64,000 nt of DNA from Streptomyces sp. 1-11 (lineage in GTDB: Bacteria; Actinomycetota; Actinomycetes; Streptomycetales; Streptomycetaceae). Below the pieces are notes generated by a model, which saw only the letters and a list, made by a program, of their open reading frames with translations, was not told where the DNA came from and did no database searches. The translations under genes and the position numbers were made by a program. Shown here one piece after another: positions 1 through 8,700 of the stretch. The DNA lies in assembly GCF_007176755.1 (NCBI RefSeq), contig NZ_BJTV01000005.1:62001-126000 (forward strand), written 5' to 3'. Positions within the stretch are counted from its first letter, which is position 1. Each line of letters starts with the position of its first letter.

Positions 1-778
1 TCACGGGCCAGTCGGCGGTGAGGTCCCGCACCGCGCGGATCCAGCGCTGGCGGGCGCCGTAGGAGGCGTAGGGCGCGGCGGCGGCCCAGGCGCGGTCGAA
101 GTCGCGCAGGAAGGCGTGCACCGGCTCACCGGGGACGTTGCGGTGGATCAGCGCCTTCGGCAGCCGCTCGGCGAGGTCGGAGGGCCGCTGGAGCGAACCG
201 AGCCGGGTGGCGAAGGTCACCGTCCGCGGGCCCTCCGGGCCCAGCGCCACCCAGACGTGCCGCCGCCCGATCTCGTCGCAGGTCCCCTCCACCAGCAGTC
301 CGCCGCGCGAGCCGTCGTCCGCCGGCGCGAGCCGCGCGCACAGCCGCTGCCACACGGCGGCCACCTGCTCCTCGTCGTACTGCCGCAGCACGTTGGCGGC
401 CCGCACCAGCACCGGGCGCCCGGGCACCGGCACCTCGAAGCCGCCGTGCCGGAAGACCAGCCCGTCCCGCTCGTAGGGCCTGGCGGCCGCCACCCGCTCC
501 GGCTCGATCTCGACCCCGACCACGCGCGCGCGGGGCGCGACGGTGCGCAGCCGGCCGAGCAGTTCCACGGCGGTCCAGGGCGCGGCCCCGTACCCGAGGT
601 CGACGGCCACCGGGTCGGCCGCGCGGCGCAGCGCGGCACCGTGCGTGGCGGCGATCCAGCGGTCCATGCGGCGCAGCCGGTTGGGGTTCGTGGTCCCGCG
701 CGTCACATTGCCCACGACGGGGGCCCGCCCGCTCGGGCGAAGCCGAGCGTGGGGGGCGGGCGCGGCGCGGGCGGTCAT
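1..778 (-). CDS. class I SAM-dependent methyltransferase, C-terminus cut by window edge
   Basis: The reading frame stays open from an ATG at 778 to the window edge, so the stop codon lies outside; about 259 residues are visible. The glycine-rich segment VAVDLGYGAAPWTAVELLG (motif I) followed by VVGVEIEPERV (acidic end of beta2) is the SAM-binding signature of Rossmann-fold methyltransferases. The substrate is unknown. It is divergent from mshA with about 290 bp between them, a pairing I recall from Streptomyces. Residues 9-20 (PHARLRPSGRAP) are encoded by a GC palindrome resembling an intergenic repeat, so the N-terminus may be extended or the true start may be internal (for example the GTG at VGNVTRG). 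Confidence 0.8.
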   Translation of the reverse strand, partial: MTARAAPAPHARLRPSGRAPVVGNVTRGTTNPNRLRRMDRWIAATHGAALRRAADPVAVDLGYGAAPWTAVELLGRLRTVAPRARVVGVEIEPERVAAARPYERDGLVFRHGGFEVPVPGRPVLVRAANVLRQYDEEQVAAVWQRLCARLAPADDGSRGGLLVEGTCDEIGRRHVWVALGPEGPRTVTFATRLGSLQRPSDLAERLPKALIHRNVPGEPVHAFLRDFDRAWAAAAPYASYGARQRWIRAVRDLTADWPV

Positions 779-1071
779 GCCTACGAGAGTAAGCGGCCTC
801 CCGCACCACCCGGCTCCCGCACCAGCCCGCTCCCGCATCATCCGGTTTCCGCTCGGCCCGCTCACCGCCCGCCGGGCCGGGCGCCCGTCCCCGCGGGCCG
901 AGCCGCGCACCGCACCCATACGACGCTTCATCGAACGGTTGAGCGAAGATAGGTCATGATTCGGTAAAGGCGCGTGATCGGGAAATGGCAGGGCACTCGT
1001 CGGCTGTTGCACTCCCTGGAGGGCGCGGTCGGTCCTCCGGCAGGCATGCCCGCACCAAGGAGGAACGCCAC

Positions 1072-2409
1072 GTGAGCCAGTACGCCAGCAGGCTCGGGCG
1101 TCGCTCACCGGCGGCACCCCCGCGGCTCAGGCTGCACCGCAGACCCCGCCGCGTCGCGATGCTCTCCGTGCACACCTCGCCGCTCCACCAGCCCGGAACC
1201 GGTGACGCCGGCGGCATGAACGTCTACATCGTGGAGCTGGCCCAGCGGCTCGCCGCGATCAACATCGAGGTCGAGATCTTCACCCGGGCCACCGAGGGCG
1301 GCCTCCCGCCCCGCGTCGAGCTCGCCCCCGGCGTCCTCGTCCGGCACGTCGACGCCGGTCCCTACGAGGGCCTGGCCAAGGAGGACCTGCCCGCCCAGCT
1401 CTGCGCCTTCACGCACGGCGTGATGCAGGCGTGGGCCGGCCACCGCCCGGGCCACTACGACCTCGTCCATTCCCACTACTGGCTCTCCGGCCACGTCGGC
1501 TGGCTCGCCGCCCAGCGCTGGGGCGTGCCGCTGGTGCACGCCATGCACACCATGGCCAAGGTCAAGAACGCCAGCCTGGCCGACGGCGACACCCCCGAGC
1601 CCGCCGCCCGCGTCATCGGCGAGACGCAGATCGTCGCCGCCGCCGACCGCCTCATCGCCAACACCGCCGAGGAGGCCGGCGAACTCGTCCGGCACTACGC
1701 GGCCGACCCCGCCAAGGTCGCCGTCGTCCACCCCGGCGTGAACCTCGACCGCTTCCGTCCCGGTGACGGCCGCGCCGCCGCCCGTGCCCGCCTCGGGCTG
1801 CCGCAGGACGCCCTGATCCCCCTCTTCGCGGGCCGCATACAGCCCCTGAAGGCGCCGGACGTGCTGCTCGGGGCGGTCGCCGCCCTGCTGGACGAGCGCC
1901 CCGAACTGCGCTCCCGGATCGTCGTGCCGGTCGTCGGCGGACCCAGCGGCAGCGGGCTCGCCAAGCCCGAGGGACTGCAGAAGCTCGCCGCGCGCCTCGG
2001 CATCGCCGACGTCGTGCGGTTCCGACCGCCGGTCGGCCAGGAGCAGCTCGCGGACTGGTTCCGGGCCGCCTCGGTCCTGGTCATGCCCTCCTACAGCGAG
2101 TCCTTCGGGCTGGTCGCCATAGAGGCGCAGGCGGCCGGGACCCCGGTGCTCGCCGCCTCGGTCGGCGGTCTGCCGGTGGCCGTGCGCGACGGCGTCACCG
2201 GCTACCTCGTCAAGGGCCACCGTCCGGCCGAGTACGCGCGCGTGCTGGCCCGGTTCGCCGACGAGCCCTCGCTGGCGGACAGCATGGGCGCGGCCGCCGC
2301 CCGGCACGCACTGGGCTTCGGCTGGGACACCGCGGCGGCCGCCACCGCCGACGTCTACACGGCCGCGGCCCAGTCACACCGTCGTCGCGTACGCTCCCAG
2401 CATGGGTGA
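1072..2409 (+). CDS. mshA: D-inositol-3-phosphate glycosyltransferase MshA
   Basis: MshA transfers GlcNAc from UDP-GlcNAc to inositol-3-phosphate, the first step of mycothiol synthesis in the actinobacterial cytosol. The product is about 445 residues, normal for the family. Visible motifs are the N-terminal loop [16 protein letters not shown] of GT4 (GT-B fold) enzymes and the C-terminal acidic nucleotide-sugar motif [21 protein letters not shown] chose GTG 1072 because AAGGAGGA lies 7-9 nt upstream; an in-frame start at 985 would add a non-conserved extension. Its 3' end overlaps the YbjN-like gene by 8 bp, so the two are probably co-transcribed. Confidence 0.95.
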   Translation: MSQYASRLGRRSPAAPPRLRLHRRPRRVAMLSVHTSPLHQPGTGDAGGMNVYIVELAQRLAAINIEVEIFTRATEGGLPPRVELAPGVLVRHVDAGPYEGLAKEDLPAQLCAFTHGVMQAWAGHRPGHYDLVHSHYWLSGHVGWLAAQRWGVPLVHAMHTMAKVKNASLADGDTPEPAARVIGETQIVAAADRLIANTAEEAGELVRHYAADPAKVAVVHPGVNLDRFRPGDGRAAARARLGLPQDALIPLFAGRIQPLKAPDVLLGAVAALLDERPELRSRIVVPVVGGPSGSGLAKPEGLQKLAARLGIADVVRFRPPVGQEQLADWFRAASVLVMPSYSESFGLVAIEAQAAGTPVLAASVGGLPVAVRDGVTGYLVKGHRPAEYARVLARFADEPSLADSMGAAAARHALGFGWDTAAAATADVYTAAAQSHRRRVRSQHG

Positions 2410-2902
2410 TGTCGAGAAGACCGCGCAGGTCGTCGAGGACGTCCTGAAGGACGCCGAGCTGGAGTGGGAGAGCCCCGAGCCCGGGACGTACGTCGTCAAG
2501 CTCCCCGGCACCCGCAAGCTCTCCACCACGCTCAGCCTCATCGTCGGACGCCACACCCTGTCCCTCAACGCCTTCGTCATCCGGCAGCCCGACGAGAACG
2601 AGGCGGGCGTCCACCGCTGGCTGCTGGAGCGCAACCTCAAGCTGTTCGGCGTGAGTTACGCCGTGGACCGGCTCGGCGACATCTACGTCACCGCCCGCCT
2701 CCCGCTGGCCGCCGTCACGCCCGAGGAGACCGACCGTCTCCTCGGCCAGGTCCTCGAGGCCGCCGACGGGGCCTTCAACACCCTGCTGGAGCTGGGTTTC
2801 GCCTCCGCGATCCGCAAGGAGTACGCCTGGCGGGTCTCGCGCGGCGAGTCGACCCGGAACCTGGACGCGTTCAGCCATCTGATCGAGCGTCCGGCCGACT
2901 GA
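2402..2902 (+). CDS. YbjN / type III secretion chaperone-like domain protein
   Basis: A 166-residue acidic soluble protein with the YbjN-type pattern: an N-terminal helix ([19 protein letters not shown]), a beta strand pair ([26 protein letters not shown]), a [13 protein letters not shown] segment and [10 protein letters not shown]. Such proteins adopt the type III-secretion-chaperone fold but occur widely without that system; their role is unclear. It starts inside the end of mshA. A -10-like TACGCT sits at 2390-2395, six bases before the ATG, so a second leaderless transcript is plausible besides read-through from mshA. Confidence 0.82.
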   Translation: MGDVEKTAQVVEDVLKDAELEWESPEPGTYVVKLPGTRKLSTTLSLIVGRHTLSLNAFVIRQPDENEAGVHRWLLERNLKLFGVSYAVDRLGDIYVTARLPLAAVTPEETDRLLGQVLEAADGAFNTLLELGFASAIRKEYAWRVSRGESTRNLDAFSHLIERPAD

Positions 2903-3064
2903 CCGGCCCGGACCGGAGCCCGGCCCCCGCAAGCGCCGAACTCCCCTTCCCCGCGAACGGGGTTTCCCGGTCCCCGAACCGGTGTGCGCACGCCTGCTGT
3001 TAGCCTGCGGCGACCCGGATTCTTACCGGGTCCTCAACGTTCTCTCACCAGCAAGAGGTTGTGC

Positions 3065-3868
3065 ATGCGCGCAGGCAGATCCGGCTCCGCGGTCGCGCTC
3101 GCGGGAGCGCTCGCCCTGGGAGCGTACGCCGCACCGTCCGCGGCGGCGGCGGGCACGGGCGTCACGGTGTCGAACCTGGTCGTCAACAAGGGCAAGCCCG
3201 TCGTCGTCGGGACCACCGCCGAGGTGGAGCCCGGCTTCACCTTCCACATGTCCCTGCCGTCCGGCGTCAGCGCCGACGACGTGACCCCGTTCCCGTACCT
3301 GTACCACGACACCACGGCCGCCAAGGGCGCCGAATCCGGCGGCCTCTACACGGGCCTCGTCATGTGCGACCCGTCCGGCTCGCGGACCGCCGACTGCGAG
3401 GGGAAGCTGTACATCGATCCCCGCTGGCGGCTCGACTCCAACAACGACGCGACGACCTGGAAGACGGCCGTCTGGGTGCGCGTCTGGGACTCGAACGACA
3501 AGCTGAAGGGCGAGCAGTACCTGACCGGCTTCGCCTCGGTGCCCGTCAAGCGGGCCGGGAAGGCCACCGTCAACGCCTCGCCCGAGCCCGTCGTCAAGGG
3601 CAAGAAGCTCACCGTGACCGGTCGGCTCACCCGCGCGGACTGGGTGAAGCACGCCTACACCGGCTTCGGCGGCAAGTCGGCCAAGCTCCAGTTCCGCAAG
3701 GCGGGCACCAGCACCTACTCCACCGTCAAGATCGTGCAGGCCGACTCCGCCGGCTACCTGAAGACCACGGTCACCGCGGCCTCCGACGGCTACTGGCGCT
3801 GGACCTTCAGCGAGACGTCCACGACCGGCGGCGCCACGGCCACCGGCGACTACGTCGACGTCAAGTGA
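3065..3868 (+). CDS. secreted beta-rich protein of unknown function
   Basis: The product has about 267 residues with a Sec signal peptide: basic MRAGRSGS, a hydrophobic AVALAGALALGAYAA core and an AxA cleavage motif near APSAAAA. The mature part is Ser/Thr/Gly-rich beta-sheet sequence. The segment after residue 165 (ATVNASPEPVVKGKKLTVTG) looks like a bacterial Ig-type repeat that Streptomyces uses in exported proteins. I see no catalytic motif. ATG 3065 was chosen because it starts directly with the signal peptide; the upstream extension to 2984 would bury it. The last 8 bp overlap the convergent AraC gene. Confidence 0.75.
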   Translation: MRAGRSGSAVALAGALALGAYAAPSAAAAGTGVTVSNLVVNKGKPVVVGTTAEVEPGFTFHMSLPSGVSADDVTPFPYLYHDTTAAKGAESGGLYTGLVMCDPSGSRTADCEGKLYIDPRWRLDSNNDATTWKTAVWVRVWDSNDKLKGEQYLTGFASVPVKRAGKATVNASPEPVVKGKKLTVTGRLTRADWVKHAYTGFGGKSAKLQFRKAGTSTYSTVKIVQADSAGYLKTTVTAASDGYWRWTFSETSTTGGATATGDYVDVK

Positions 3869-4694
3869 CCCGGCGCGGCCCGGCGCTGAGCCGGTAACGC
3901 CCCGGCGGCACGCCCACCAGCCTCTTGAAGTGCCGGGTGAGGTGCGCCTGGTCGCAGAACCCGGTCGCCATCGCGACCTCGCCCGGCGGCAGCCCGTCCA
4001 GCAGCAGCCGCCGGGCCCGGCCGACCCGCCGGGACATCAGGTACTGGTGCGGGGGGATGCCGTAGGCGCCGCTGAACGCCCGCACCAGGTGGGCGGGGTG
4101 GGCGTGCAGCAGCCGGGCCGCGTCGGCGAGCACGAGCCCCTCGGTGACGTGCTCGTCGAGCAGCTCGCGCAGCGACCGGGCGAGCCCGGCCCCACGGCCG
4201 GAGCGGCCCGCGCCGTCCGCCCGCCGCCGCAGGTGCGCCCGAAGCCGCTCGCCGACTAGGGCCAGCCGGCTCTCCGCCTCCAGCTCGTCGCCTGGCCGGC
4301 CCAGGGCGGAGTGCAACTGCCCGACCCGCAGCCGCAGCGCGGGATCCCGCAGATCGGGGCCGTCCACGGCCGGGCCGATCAGCTCGTCGCCGAGGTGGCT
4401 GCCGTCGAGGTACAGCACCCGTTTGCGGAAACCGTGCGGGGTGGCGGGGGAGCCGTTGTGCGGCACGTGCGGCGGCAGCAGCGAGACGGTGTCGTGCGGG
4501 GTGCCGTGCTCGTGCCGGTCGAGGTCGTAGCGCACCGCGCCGTCGTCGACGATCAGCAGCGTCCAGGCGTCGTGGACGTGCATCGGGTACGCGTACTCGG
4601 TGAAGTGGGCGTGGAAGACCTCCACGACACCCGGGACCCGCGGGCGCCAGGCGGAGACGTCGGACTGGTCGGCGGCCACGCAAAAAACGTACAA
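3861..4694 (-). CDS. AraC-family transcriptional regulator
   Basis: The protein has 277 residues with an N-terminal cupin-like sensing domain (PMHVHDAWTLLIVDDGAVRYDLD, LLPPHVPHNG) and a C-terminal double helix-turn-helix. The second HTH is GEVAMATGFCDQAHLTRHFKRLVGVPPGRYR, written here in part as GFCDQAHLTRHFKR, which is the AraC signature. The ligand is unknown; the His-containing cupin motif is typical of arabinose/small-molecule sensors. It is divergent from the DUF2000 gene 34 bp away, which is its most likely target. An alternative start is a GTG 15 nt downstream (VAADQSDVS). Confidence 0.9.
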   Translation of the reverse strand: MYVFCVAADQSDVSAWRPRVPGVVEVFHAHFTEYAYPMHVHDAWTLLIVDDGAVRYDLDRHEHGTPHDTVSLLPPHVPHNGSPATPHGFRKRVLYLDGSHLGDELIGPAVDGPDLRDPALRLRVGQLHSALGRPGDELEAESRLALVGERLRAHLRRRADGAGRSGRGAGLARSLRELLDEHVTEGLVLADAARLLHAHPAHLVRAFSGAYGIPPHQYLMSRRVGRARRLLLDGLPPGEVAMATGFCDQAHLTRHFKRLVGVPPGRYRLSAGPRRVT

Positions 4695-4728
4695 GACGGC
4701 GGCGCGCCGCGGTCGGCAGTCTCACTCC

Positions 4729-5178
4729 ATGAACACCGCACCGCAGGCCGAGCCGGCCGCAGCCCCCGTCCGCTTCGACACCAGGATCGCCGTACTGCTC
4801 CGCGAGGACCTGGCGCCCTGGCAGCGCCTGAACGTGACAGCGTTCCTCGTCAGCGGACTGGGCACCCAGGTCCCCGAGGTGATCGGCGAACCCTACGAGG
4901 ACGCCGACGACGTCGCCTACCTGCCCATGTTCCGCCAGCCGGTGCTGGTCTTCGAGGGCACGAAGGAGACGCTCGCCGCCGCCCACGCCCGGGCCCTGTC
5001 CCGCGCTCTGCCCAGGTCCGTGTTCACCTCCGACCTGTTCGCCACCGGCAACGACCGCGACAACCGCGCCGCGGTGCGGGCGGTGGGCACCGCCGATCTG
5101 GACCTCGTCGGACTCGCCGTGTACGGCCCGCGCAACGGGGTGGACAAGGTGCTGAAGGGCGCCCGGATGCACCGGTGA
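4729..5178 (+). CDS. DUF2000 family protein
   Basis: The product has 149 residues and matches the DUF2000 family by the segments FDTRIAVLLREDLAPWQRLN, SGLGTQVPEVIGEPYEDAD and LVGLAVYGPRNGVDKVLKG. These are small alpha/beta cytosolic proteins of unknown activity, distantly like peptidyl-tRNA-hydrolase-II folds. The ATG at 4729 directly precedes the conserved region. Its position opposite the AraC regulator suggests it is regulated by that protein. I cannot assign a substrate. Confidence 0.8.
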   Translation: MNTAPQAEPAAAPVRFDTRIAVLLREDLAPWQRLNVTAFLVSGLGTQVPEVIGEPYEDADDVAYLPMFRQPVLVFEGTKETLAAAHARALSRALPRSVFTSDLFATGNDRDNRAAVRAVGTADLDLVGLAVYGPRNGVDKVLKGARMHR

Positions 5179-5549
5179 CCGGCGTCGGTGACCGAATCTG
5201 CACAGCGCTTGCGCAAGCCCGCGCGCGCGAGCGCGGTTGGTGCACAGTTGTCCGGATCGGTGCGGCCCTGGCAAGAGCGACGGCCCGTCCGCGCCGGATC
5301 ACATGTGGAGAAGCGGGCCACGACCGATGACCGCGCCGTCACGAATGAGGAGCCGCCGGCCCCAGCCGCCCTGTCCCGCGAGCCGGTCGGCTGGATGGCG
5401 GCCACGCCCCGTGATTTGATCCATCGCGCCGCCGGGTTCGAGCCACGGCGTCCGGAAACGGATGCCACCGGCCCGCGGCCGCGGCCGCGCCTCTGTCCCC
5501 AGCGGGCCGCTTTCCCCCTTGTGGCACCTCCGATGAAGGGCGTACCGAC
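5179..5549. other. 371-bp gene-free stretch
   Basis: No convincing coding sequence. It holds a perfect 12-bp palindrome GCTTGCGCAAGC at 5207-5218, resembling LacI-family operators, but no sugar gene is adjacent. The promoter of the small peptide gene at 5550 must lie in its downstream half; I see no clear -35/-10 pair. Confidence 0.4.
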
Positions 5550-5780
5550 ATGACCTCCGCTCCCCAGGTCCTGACCTCCGAGATCTCCGACGCCGAGCTG
5601 GACGGCGTCTCCGGCGGCCTGAACCCCCAGGCCGGCATCGTCGCCGGCCCCGCCGCGGTCAACAGCGCGGACCTGCTGTCCCGCCTCGACACCGTCACGG
5701 ACACGGTCCAGGGCGCCGTCGGGCAGCTCCAGGGCGCCGCCGCCCAGTTCCACCAGGTCGGCGTCTACGCCTCCTTCTGA
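5550..5780 (+). CDS. small peptide with double-glycine leader (bacteriocin/lanthipeptide-like precursor)
   Basis: The peptide has 76 residues. Residues 1-24 form an acidic leader (LTSEISDAELDGVSGG) ending in Gly-Gly, the site cleaved by C39 peptidase/ABC exporters in bacteriocin and type A2 lanthipeptide precursors. The remaining core is Gly/Ala/Gln/Val-rich, has Ser and Thr but no Cys, so it cannot form lanthionine or thiazole rings by itself. No LanM, LanB, C39 transporter or immunity gene is next to it; the downstream neighbour is a convergent MFS gene. It could be an unmodified class II bacteriocin-like peptide or an orphan substrate of a remote exporter. A GAAGGG Shine-Dalgarno-like run lies about 10 nt upstream. 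Confidence 0.65.
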   Translation: MTSAPQVLTSEISDAELDGVSGGLNPQAGIVAGPAAVNSADLLSRLDTVTDTVQGAVGQLQGAAAQFHQVGVYASF

Positions 5781-5841
5781 CCGCGCGCGCCGGCCCCCTC
5801 CGGCGCCCACGGTGGGCGCCGGCCCCCCGGCGCCCACGGCG

Positions 5842-5883
5842 ACGAGCCCCTTGCCTGCGGCGCACCGCGGGCAAGGGGCTCGT
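5842..5883. terminator. bidirectional intrinsic terminator
   Basis: A 19-bp stem (5842-5860 with 5865-5883, one G-U pair) closes a CGCA loop. It lies between the convergent peptide gene and the MFS gene and probably ends both transcripts. Confidence 0.7.
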
Positions 5884-5901
5884 ACCTTCGGCGGCCTCCG
5901 C

Positions 5902-7185
5902 TCAGGCCGTGCTGAGCTCGGCTCCCGTGTCCGCGTCGGTGCTCGCAGGGGCGGTCTCCGCCGTCCGCCGCTCGGCGGGCAGCCGCCGCATGAGCACCCC
6001 GTACCCGCTCCCGGCCACGGTGCCCACGACCGCGCACATGGCCCACAGCCACTGCGCGCCGTACCGGTCGATGACAGCGCCGGACATCAGCGGCGCCACC
6101 AGCGCGGCCAGGGACCACGACAGCGTGTACACCCCCTGGTACCGCCCGCGCCCGTGCACCGGCGACAGCCGCACCACGAGCCCGGTCTGGGTCGGCGCGT
6201 TGACGATCTCGGCGAGCGTCCACACGCACACGGTGAGCGCGAAGACCCCGACCGACCCGGCGAAGGCGGTCAGCCCGAAGCCGTACCCGGCGAGCACGGA
6301 GGAGACGACGAGGAGCGTGCGCGGATCGCGGTGCTCGATGAAGCGGGTGACGGGGATCTGCAGCGCGACGATCAGGACGCCGTTGACGGCGACCGCGAAG
6401 CCGTAGTCGGCGGCGGTGAACCCGGCCCGGCCCATGGCCACCGGCAGTCCGACGGACCCCTGCTGGAAGACGAGGGCGACGAGGAAGGACAGCCCGACGA
6501 CGGCCATGTACCGCCCGTCGCGCAGCACCGTGCCGAGGCCCACGTCGCCGTCCGCCCGCTTGGCCGAGGCCACGGGCCGCGACTCGGGCAGCTTGAGGAA
6601 GACGACCACCGCGCACGCCAGGGTCATCGCGGCCTCGATCAGGAACCCGGCGAGATAGCTGAACTCGGCGATGAACCCGGCCGCCATCGAGGACACGGCG
6701 AAGCCGAGGTTGATCGCCCAGTAGTTCAGCGAGAACGCCCGAACCCGGTCCTCCGGCCGCACGATGTCGGCCATCATCGCCTGTACGGCGGGCCGCGAGG
6801 CGTTCGAGGCCATGCCCACGAGGAAGGCGACGCCGGCGATGGCGACCGGGTCCTGCATGAACCCGAGCACCGCGACGGACACGGCGGTGGCGCTCTGGGC
6901 GATCAGCAGCGTGGGCCGCCTGCCGAGCCGGTCGGCCATCACCCCGCCGGCGAGCGAGGAGACGACCCCGCCCAGCCCGTGCAGCGAGGCGACGAGACCG
7001 GCGTACGAGGCCGAGTAGCCGCGGTCGAGCGTGAGGTACAGCGCCATGAAGGTGGCGACGAACGCGCCGAGCCGGTTGACCAGGGTGCTCGTCCACAGCC
7101 ACCAGAACTCGCGGGGCAGCCCGGAGACGGTCTCCCGGGCGGCACGTCTGAGACGGGCGACGGACGCGACGGACGCGGCAGACAC
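5902..7185 (-). CDS. MFS transporter (drug/metabolite exporter)
   Basis: The protein has about 427 residues and around 12 membrane segments. The MFS loop 2-3 motif A is clear (GGVMADRLGRRPTLL), and the first helix region reads FWWLWTSTLVNRLGAFVATFMALYL. It most resembles MdtH/YceL-type proton-driven exporters of the inner membrane; the substrate is not evident. GTG 7185 was chosen because GGGGGG lies about 8 nt upstream. An ATG at 7239 is in frame but would add a non-hydrophobic Pro-rich stretch. It is followed by a strong hairpin shared with the convergent peptide gene. Confidence 0.9.
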   Translation of the reverse strand: MSAASVASVARLRRAARETVSGLPREFWWLWTSTLVNRLGAFVATFMALYLTLDRGYSASYAGLVASLHGLGGVVSSLAGGVMADRLGRRPTLLIAQSATAVSVAVLGFMQDPVAIAGVAFLVGMASNASRPAVQAMMADIVRPEDRVRAFSLNYWAINLGFAVSSMAAGFIAEFSYLAGFLIEAAMTLACAVVVFLKLPESRPVASAKRADGDVGLGTVLRDGRYMAVVGLSFLVALVFQQGSVGLPVAMGRAGFTAADYGFAVAVNGVLIVALQIPVTRFIEHRDPRTLLVVSSVLAGYGFGLTAFAGSVGVFALTVCVWTLAEIVNAPTQTGLVVRLSPVHGRGRYQGVYTLSWSLAALVAPLMSGAVIDRYGAQWLWAMCAVVGTVAGSGYGVLMRRLPAERRTAETAPASTDADTGAELSTA

Positions 7186-7396
7186 GGACGGGACCCCCCA
7201 CGGGTACGGAGATGTAAGCGGCTCACCGGGTAAGCGCAACTTACAGGCAACCTACATGCACAGGGCGGGCGGCGGCTACCCGATTAAACGGCGGCGGCGG
7301 TCGTGAACCCCTGCCTGACCTGCTGGTCCCCCGCGGACCGTCCGCCCCTCGGGCGGGCCGGGCGGCGGGCCGAACACGTGGATTACGCTCTGAGGC

Positions 7397-8158
7397 ATGG
7401 CCGACGCACCGTACAAGCTGATCCTCCTCCGCCACGGCGAGAGCGAGTGGAACGCGAAGAACCTGTTCACCGGCTGGGTGGACGTCAACCTGAACGAGAA
7501 GGGCGAGAAGGAGGCAGTCCGCGGTGGCGAGCTCCTGAAGGACGCCGACCTCCTCCCCGACGTGGTCCACACGTCCCTCCAGAAGCGCGCGATCCGCACG
7601 GCCCAGCTCGCCCTCGAGGCCGCGGACCGCCACTGGATCCCGGTCCACCGGACCTGGCGCCTGAACGAGCGCCACTACGGCGCGCTGCAGGGCAAGGACA
7701 AGGCGGCGACGCTGGCCGAGTTCGGCGAGGAGCAGTTCATGCTCTGGCGCCGCTCCTACGACACCCCGCCGCCCCCGCTCCCGGACGACTCCGAGTTCTC
7801 CCAGTTCGACGACGCGCGCTACGCCACGCTGCCGCCGGAGCTGCGCCCGAAGACGGAGTGCCTGAAGGACGTGGTCCACCGGATGCTGCCGTACTGGTTC
7901 GACGGCATCGTCCCCGACCTCCTCACCGGCCGCACGGTCCTCGTCGCCGCCCACGGCAACTCCCTGCGCGCCCTGGTCAAGCACCTGGACGGGATCTCGG
8001 ACGCCGACATCGCGGGCCTGAACATCCCGACCGGCATCCCCCTCTACTACGAACTCGACGCCGACTTCCACCCGGTCACCCCGGGCGGCAAGTACCTCGA
8101 CCCGGAGGCCGCGGCAGCGGCCATCGAGGCGGTCAAGAACCAGGGCAAGAAGAAGTAG
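7397..8158 (+). CDS. gpmA: 2,3-bisphosphoglycerate-dependent phosphoglycerate mutase
   Basis: GpmA interconverts 3- and 2-phosphoglycerate in glycolysis and gluconeogenesis. The product is 253 residues, normal length. The phosphohistidine motif [12 protein letters not shown] is at residues 8-19, the second catalytic His region is [17 protein letters not shown], and FTGWVDVNL is typical. TACGCT at 7384-7389 lies seven bases before the ATG, suggesting a leaderless transcript, though GAGG also precedes the start. The last codons (QGKKK, stop) fall inside a direct repeat that recurs at 9899, so this 3' end has served as an attachment site for an integrating element. Confidence 0.97.
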   Translation: MADAPYKLILLRHGESEWNAKNLFTGWVDVNLNEKGEKEAVRGGELLKDADLLPDVVHTSLQKRAIRTAQLALEAADRHWIPVHRTWRLNERHYGALQGKDKAATLAEFGEEQFMLWRRSYDTPPPPLPDDSEFSQFDDARYATLPPELRPKTECLKDVVHRMLPYWFDGIVPDLLTGRTVLVAAHGNSLRALVKHLDGISDADIAGLNIPTGIPLYYELDADFHPVTPGGKYLDPEAAAAAIEAVKNQGKKK

Positions 8159-8258
8159 CTCTTGGGATCATGCCCCTGAGTTGCGCTTACGGCGCGGCTC
8201 GGGGGCATTTTCACGGCCCGGGCCCTCTCCGGGCCTTCAGGCCCCCCGGGTCCTGCGG
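8140..8258. repeat. attL-like copy of 119-bp direct repeat (gpmA 3' end)
   Basis: The first 23 bp (8140-8162), covering the last gpmA codons and stop, are identical to 9899-9921. Homology continues with scattered differences to 8258/10016, including the terminator hairpin and the GGTCCTGCGG end. The identical block is the probable crossover core; the diverged remainder suggests the element brought a gpmA end from a related strain. Confidence 0.75.
8170..8211 (+). terminator. gpmA intrinsic terminator
   Basis: ATGCCCCTGAG (8170-8180) pairs with CTCGGGGGCAT (8198-8208) and runs into TTTT. The same hairpin is duplicated at 9929-9967 with one mismatch in the stem. Confidence 0.75.
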
Positions 8259-8483
8259 CCGGAGCGCACGCCCGAGAGCATTTCGGGCCCGGTCCCGGCT
8301 GCTGGGCATGAGGTGCCCATACACCAAGTGCCGCAGGGCGTGCATCCCATGCTCACGGGCGGCGGCGTGCTCGCGGCTCTTGGCCCTCGGGATGATGCAG
8401 TCGGCCCCCCCGAACGTCCAGGAGGACCTGCCGCAGATCAAGCGGCTCGAACACCTGCGGGAAACTTTCGCCGTTCTGGCCAT
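8211..8483 (-). pseudogene. tyrosine recombinase (integrase) remnant with internal deletion
   Basis: The minus-strand frame contains REHGMHALRH (8354-8328), matching the box II HxxR catalytic motif of actinobacterial phage/ICE integrases, followed almost at once by VYGHLMPSSRDRAR, which matches the C-terminal segment carrying the catalytic Tyr (usual form VYAHLMPSS). Normally about 25-30 residues separate these two blocks, so an internal in-frame deletion has removed the intervening helices. Sequence N-terminal to the first block is not recognisable. The stop codon is inside the attL repeat, the usual position for int next to its attachment site. It cannot encode an active recombinase. Confidence 0.7.
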
Positions 8484-8599
8484 CTCCCTCGCACGTACTC
8501 ACGGCCGTCTGGCCTGGTTTCTCTCCGGCGCTCTCAAGGCCCTCGAACCGGTCCTGCGCTCGCGCGCCATACGGGTCGTAATTTCAGGCGTTTGCATTG

Positions 8600-8634
8600 G
8601 AAAGGGCGGCCAGGAAACCCCGGGCCGCCCTTTC
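8600..8634. terminator. hairpin terminator
   Basis: GAAAGGGCGGCC (8600-8611) pairs perfectly with GGCCGCCCTTTC (8623-8634) around an 11-nt loop. It is placed to end the minus-strand SH3-like gene that stops at 8701. Confidence 0.65.
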
Positions 8635-8700
8635 ATGTTCCGGTCCAGCCTGGTCCGTCGAGCAGAATTGGCGCTCCCGGTTCATGCTGGCCGAACGAGG

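Noticed and set aside
116-952. Plus-strand open frame of 278 residues
   Set aside because: It is antisense to the methyltransferase, whose SAM-binding motif is clear in the minus frame; the plus product is Arg/Pro/His-rich as expected of a GC shadow.
5188-5553. Plus-strand 121-residue frame before the small peptide gene
   Set aside because: Arg/Pro-rich low-complexity product without a ribosome site; it runs into the peptide start in another frame.
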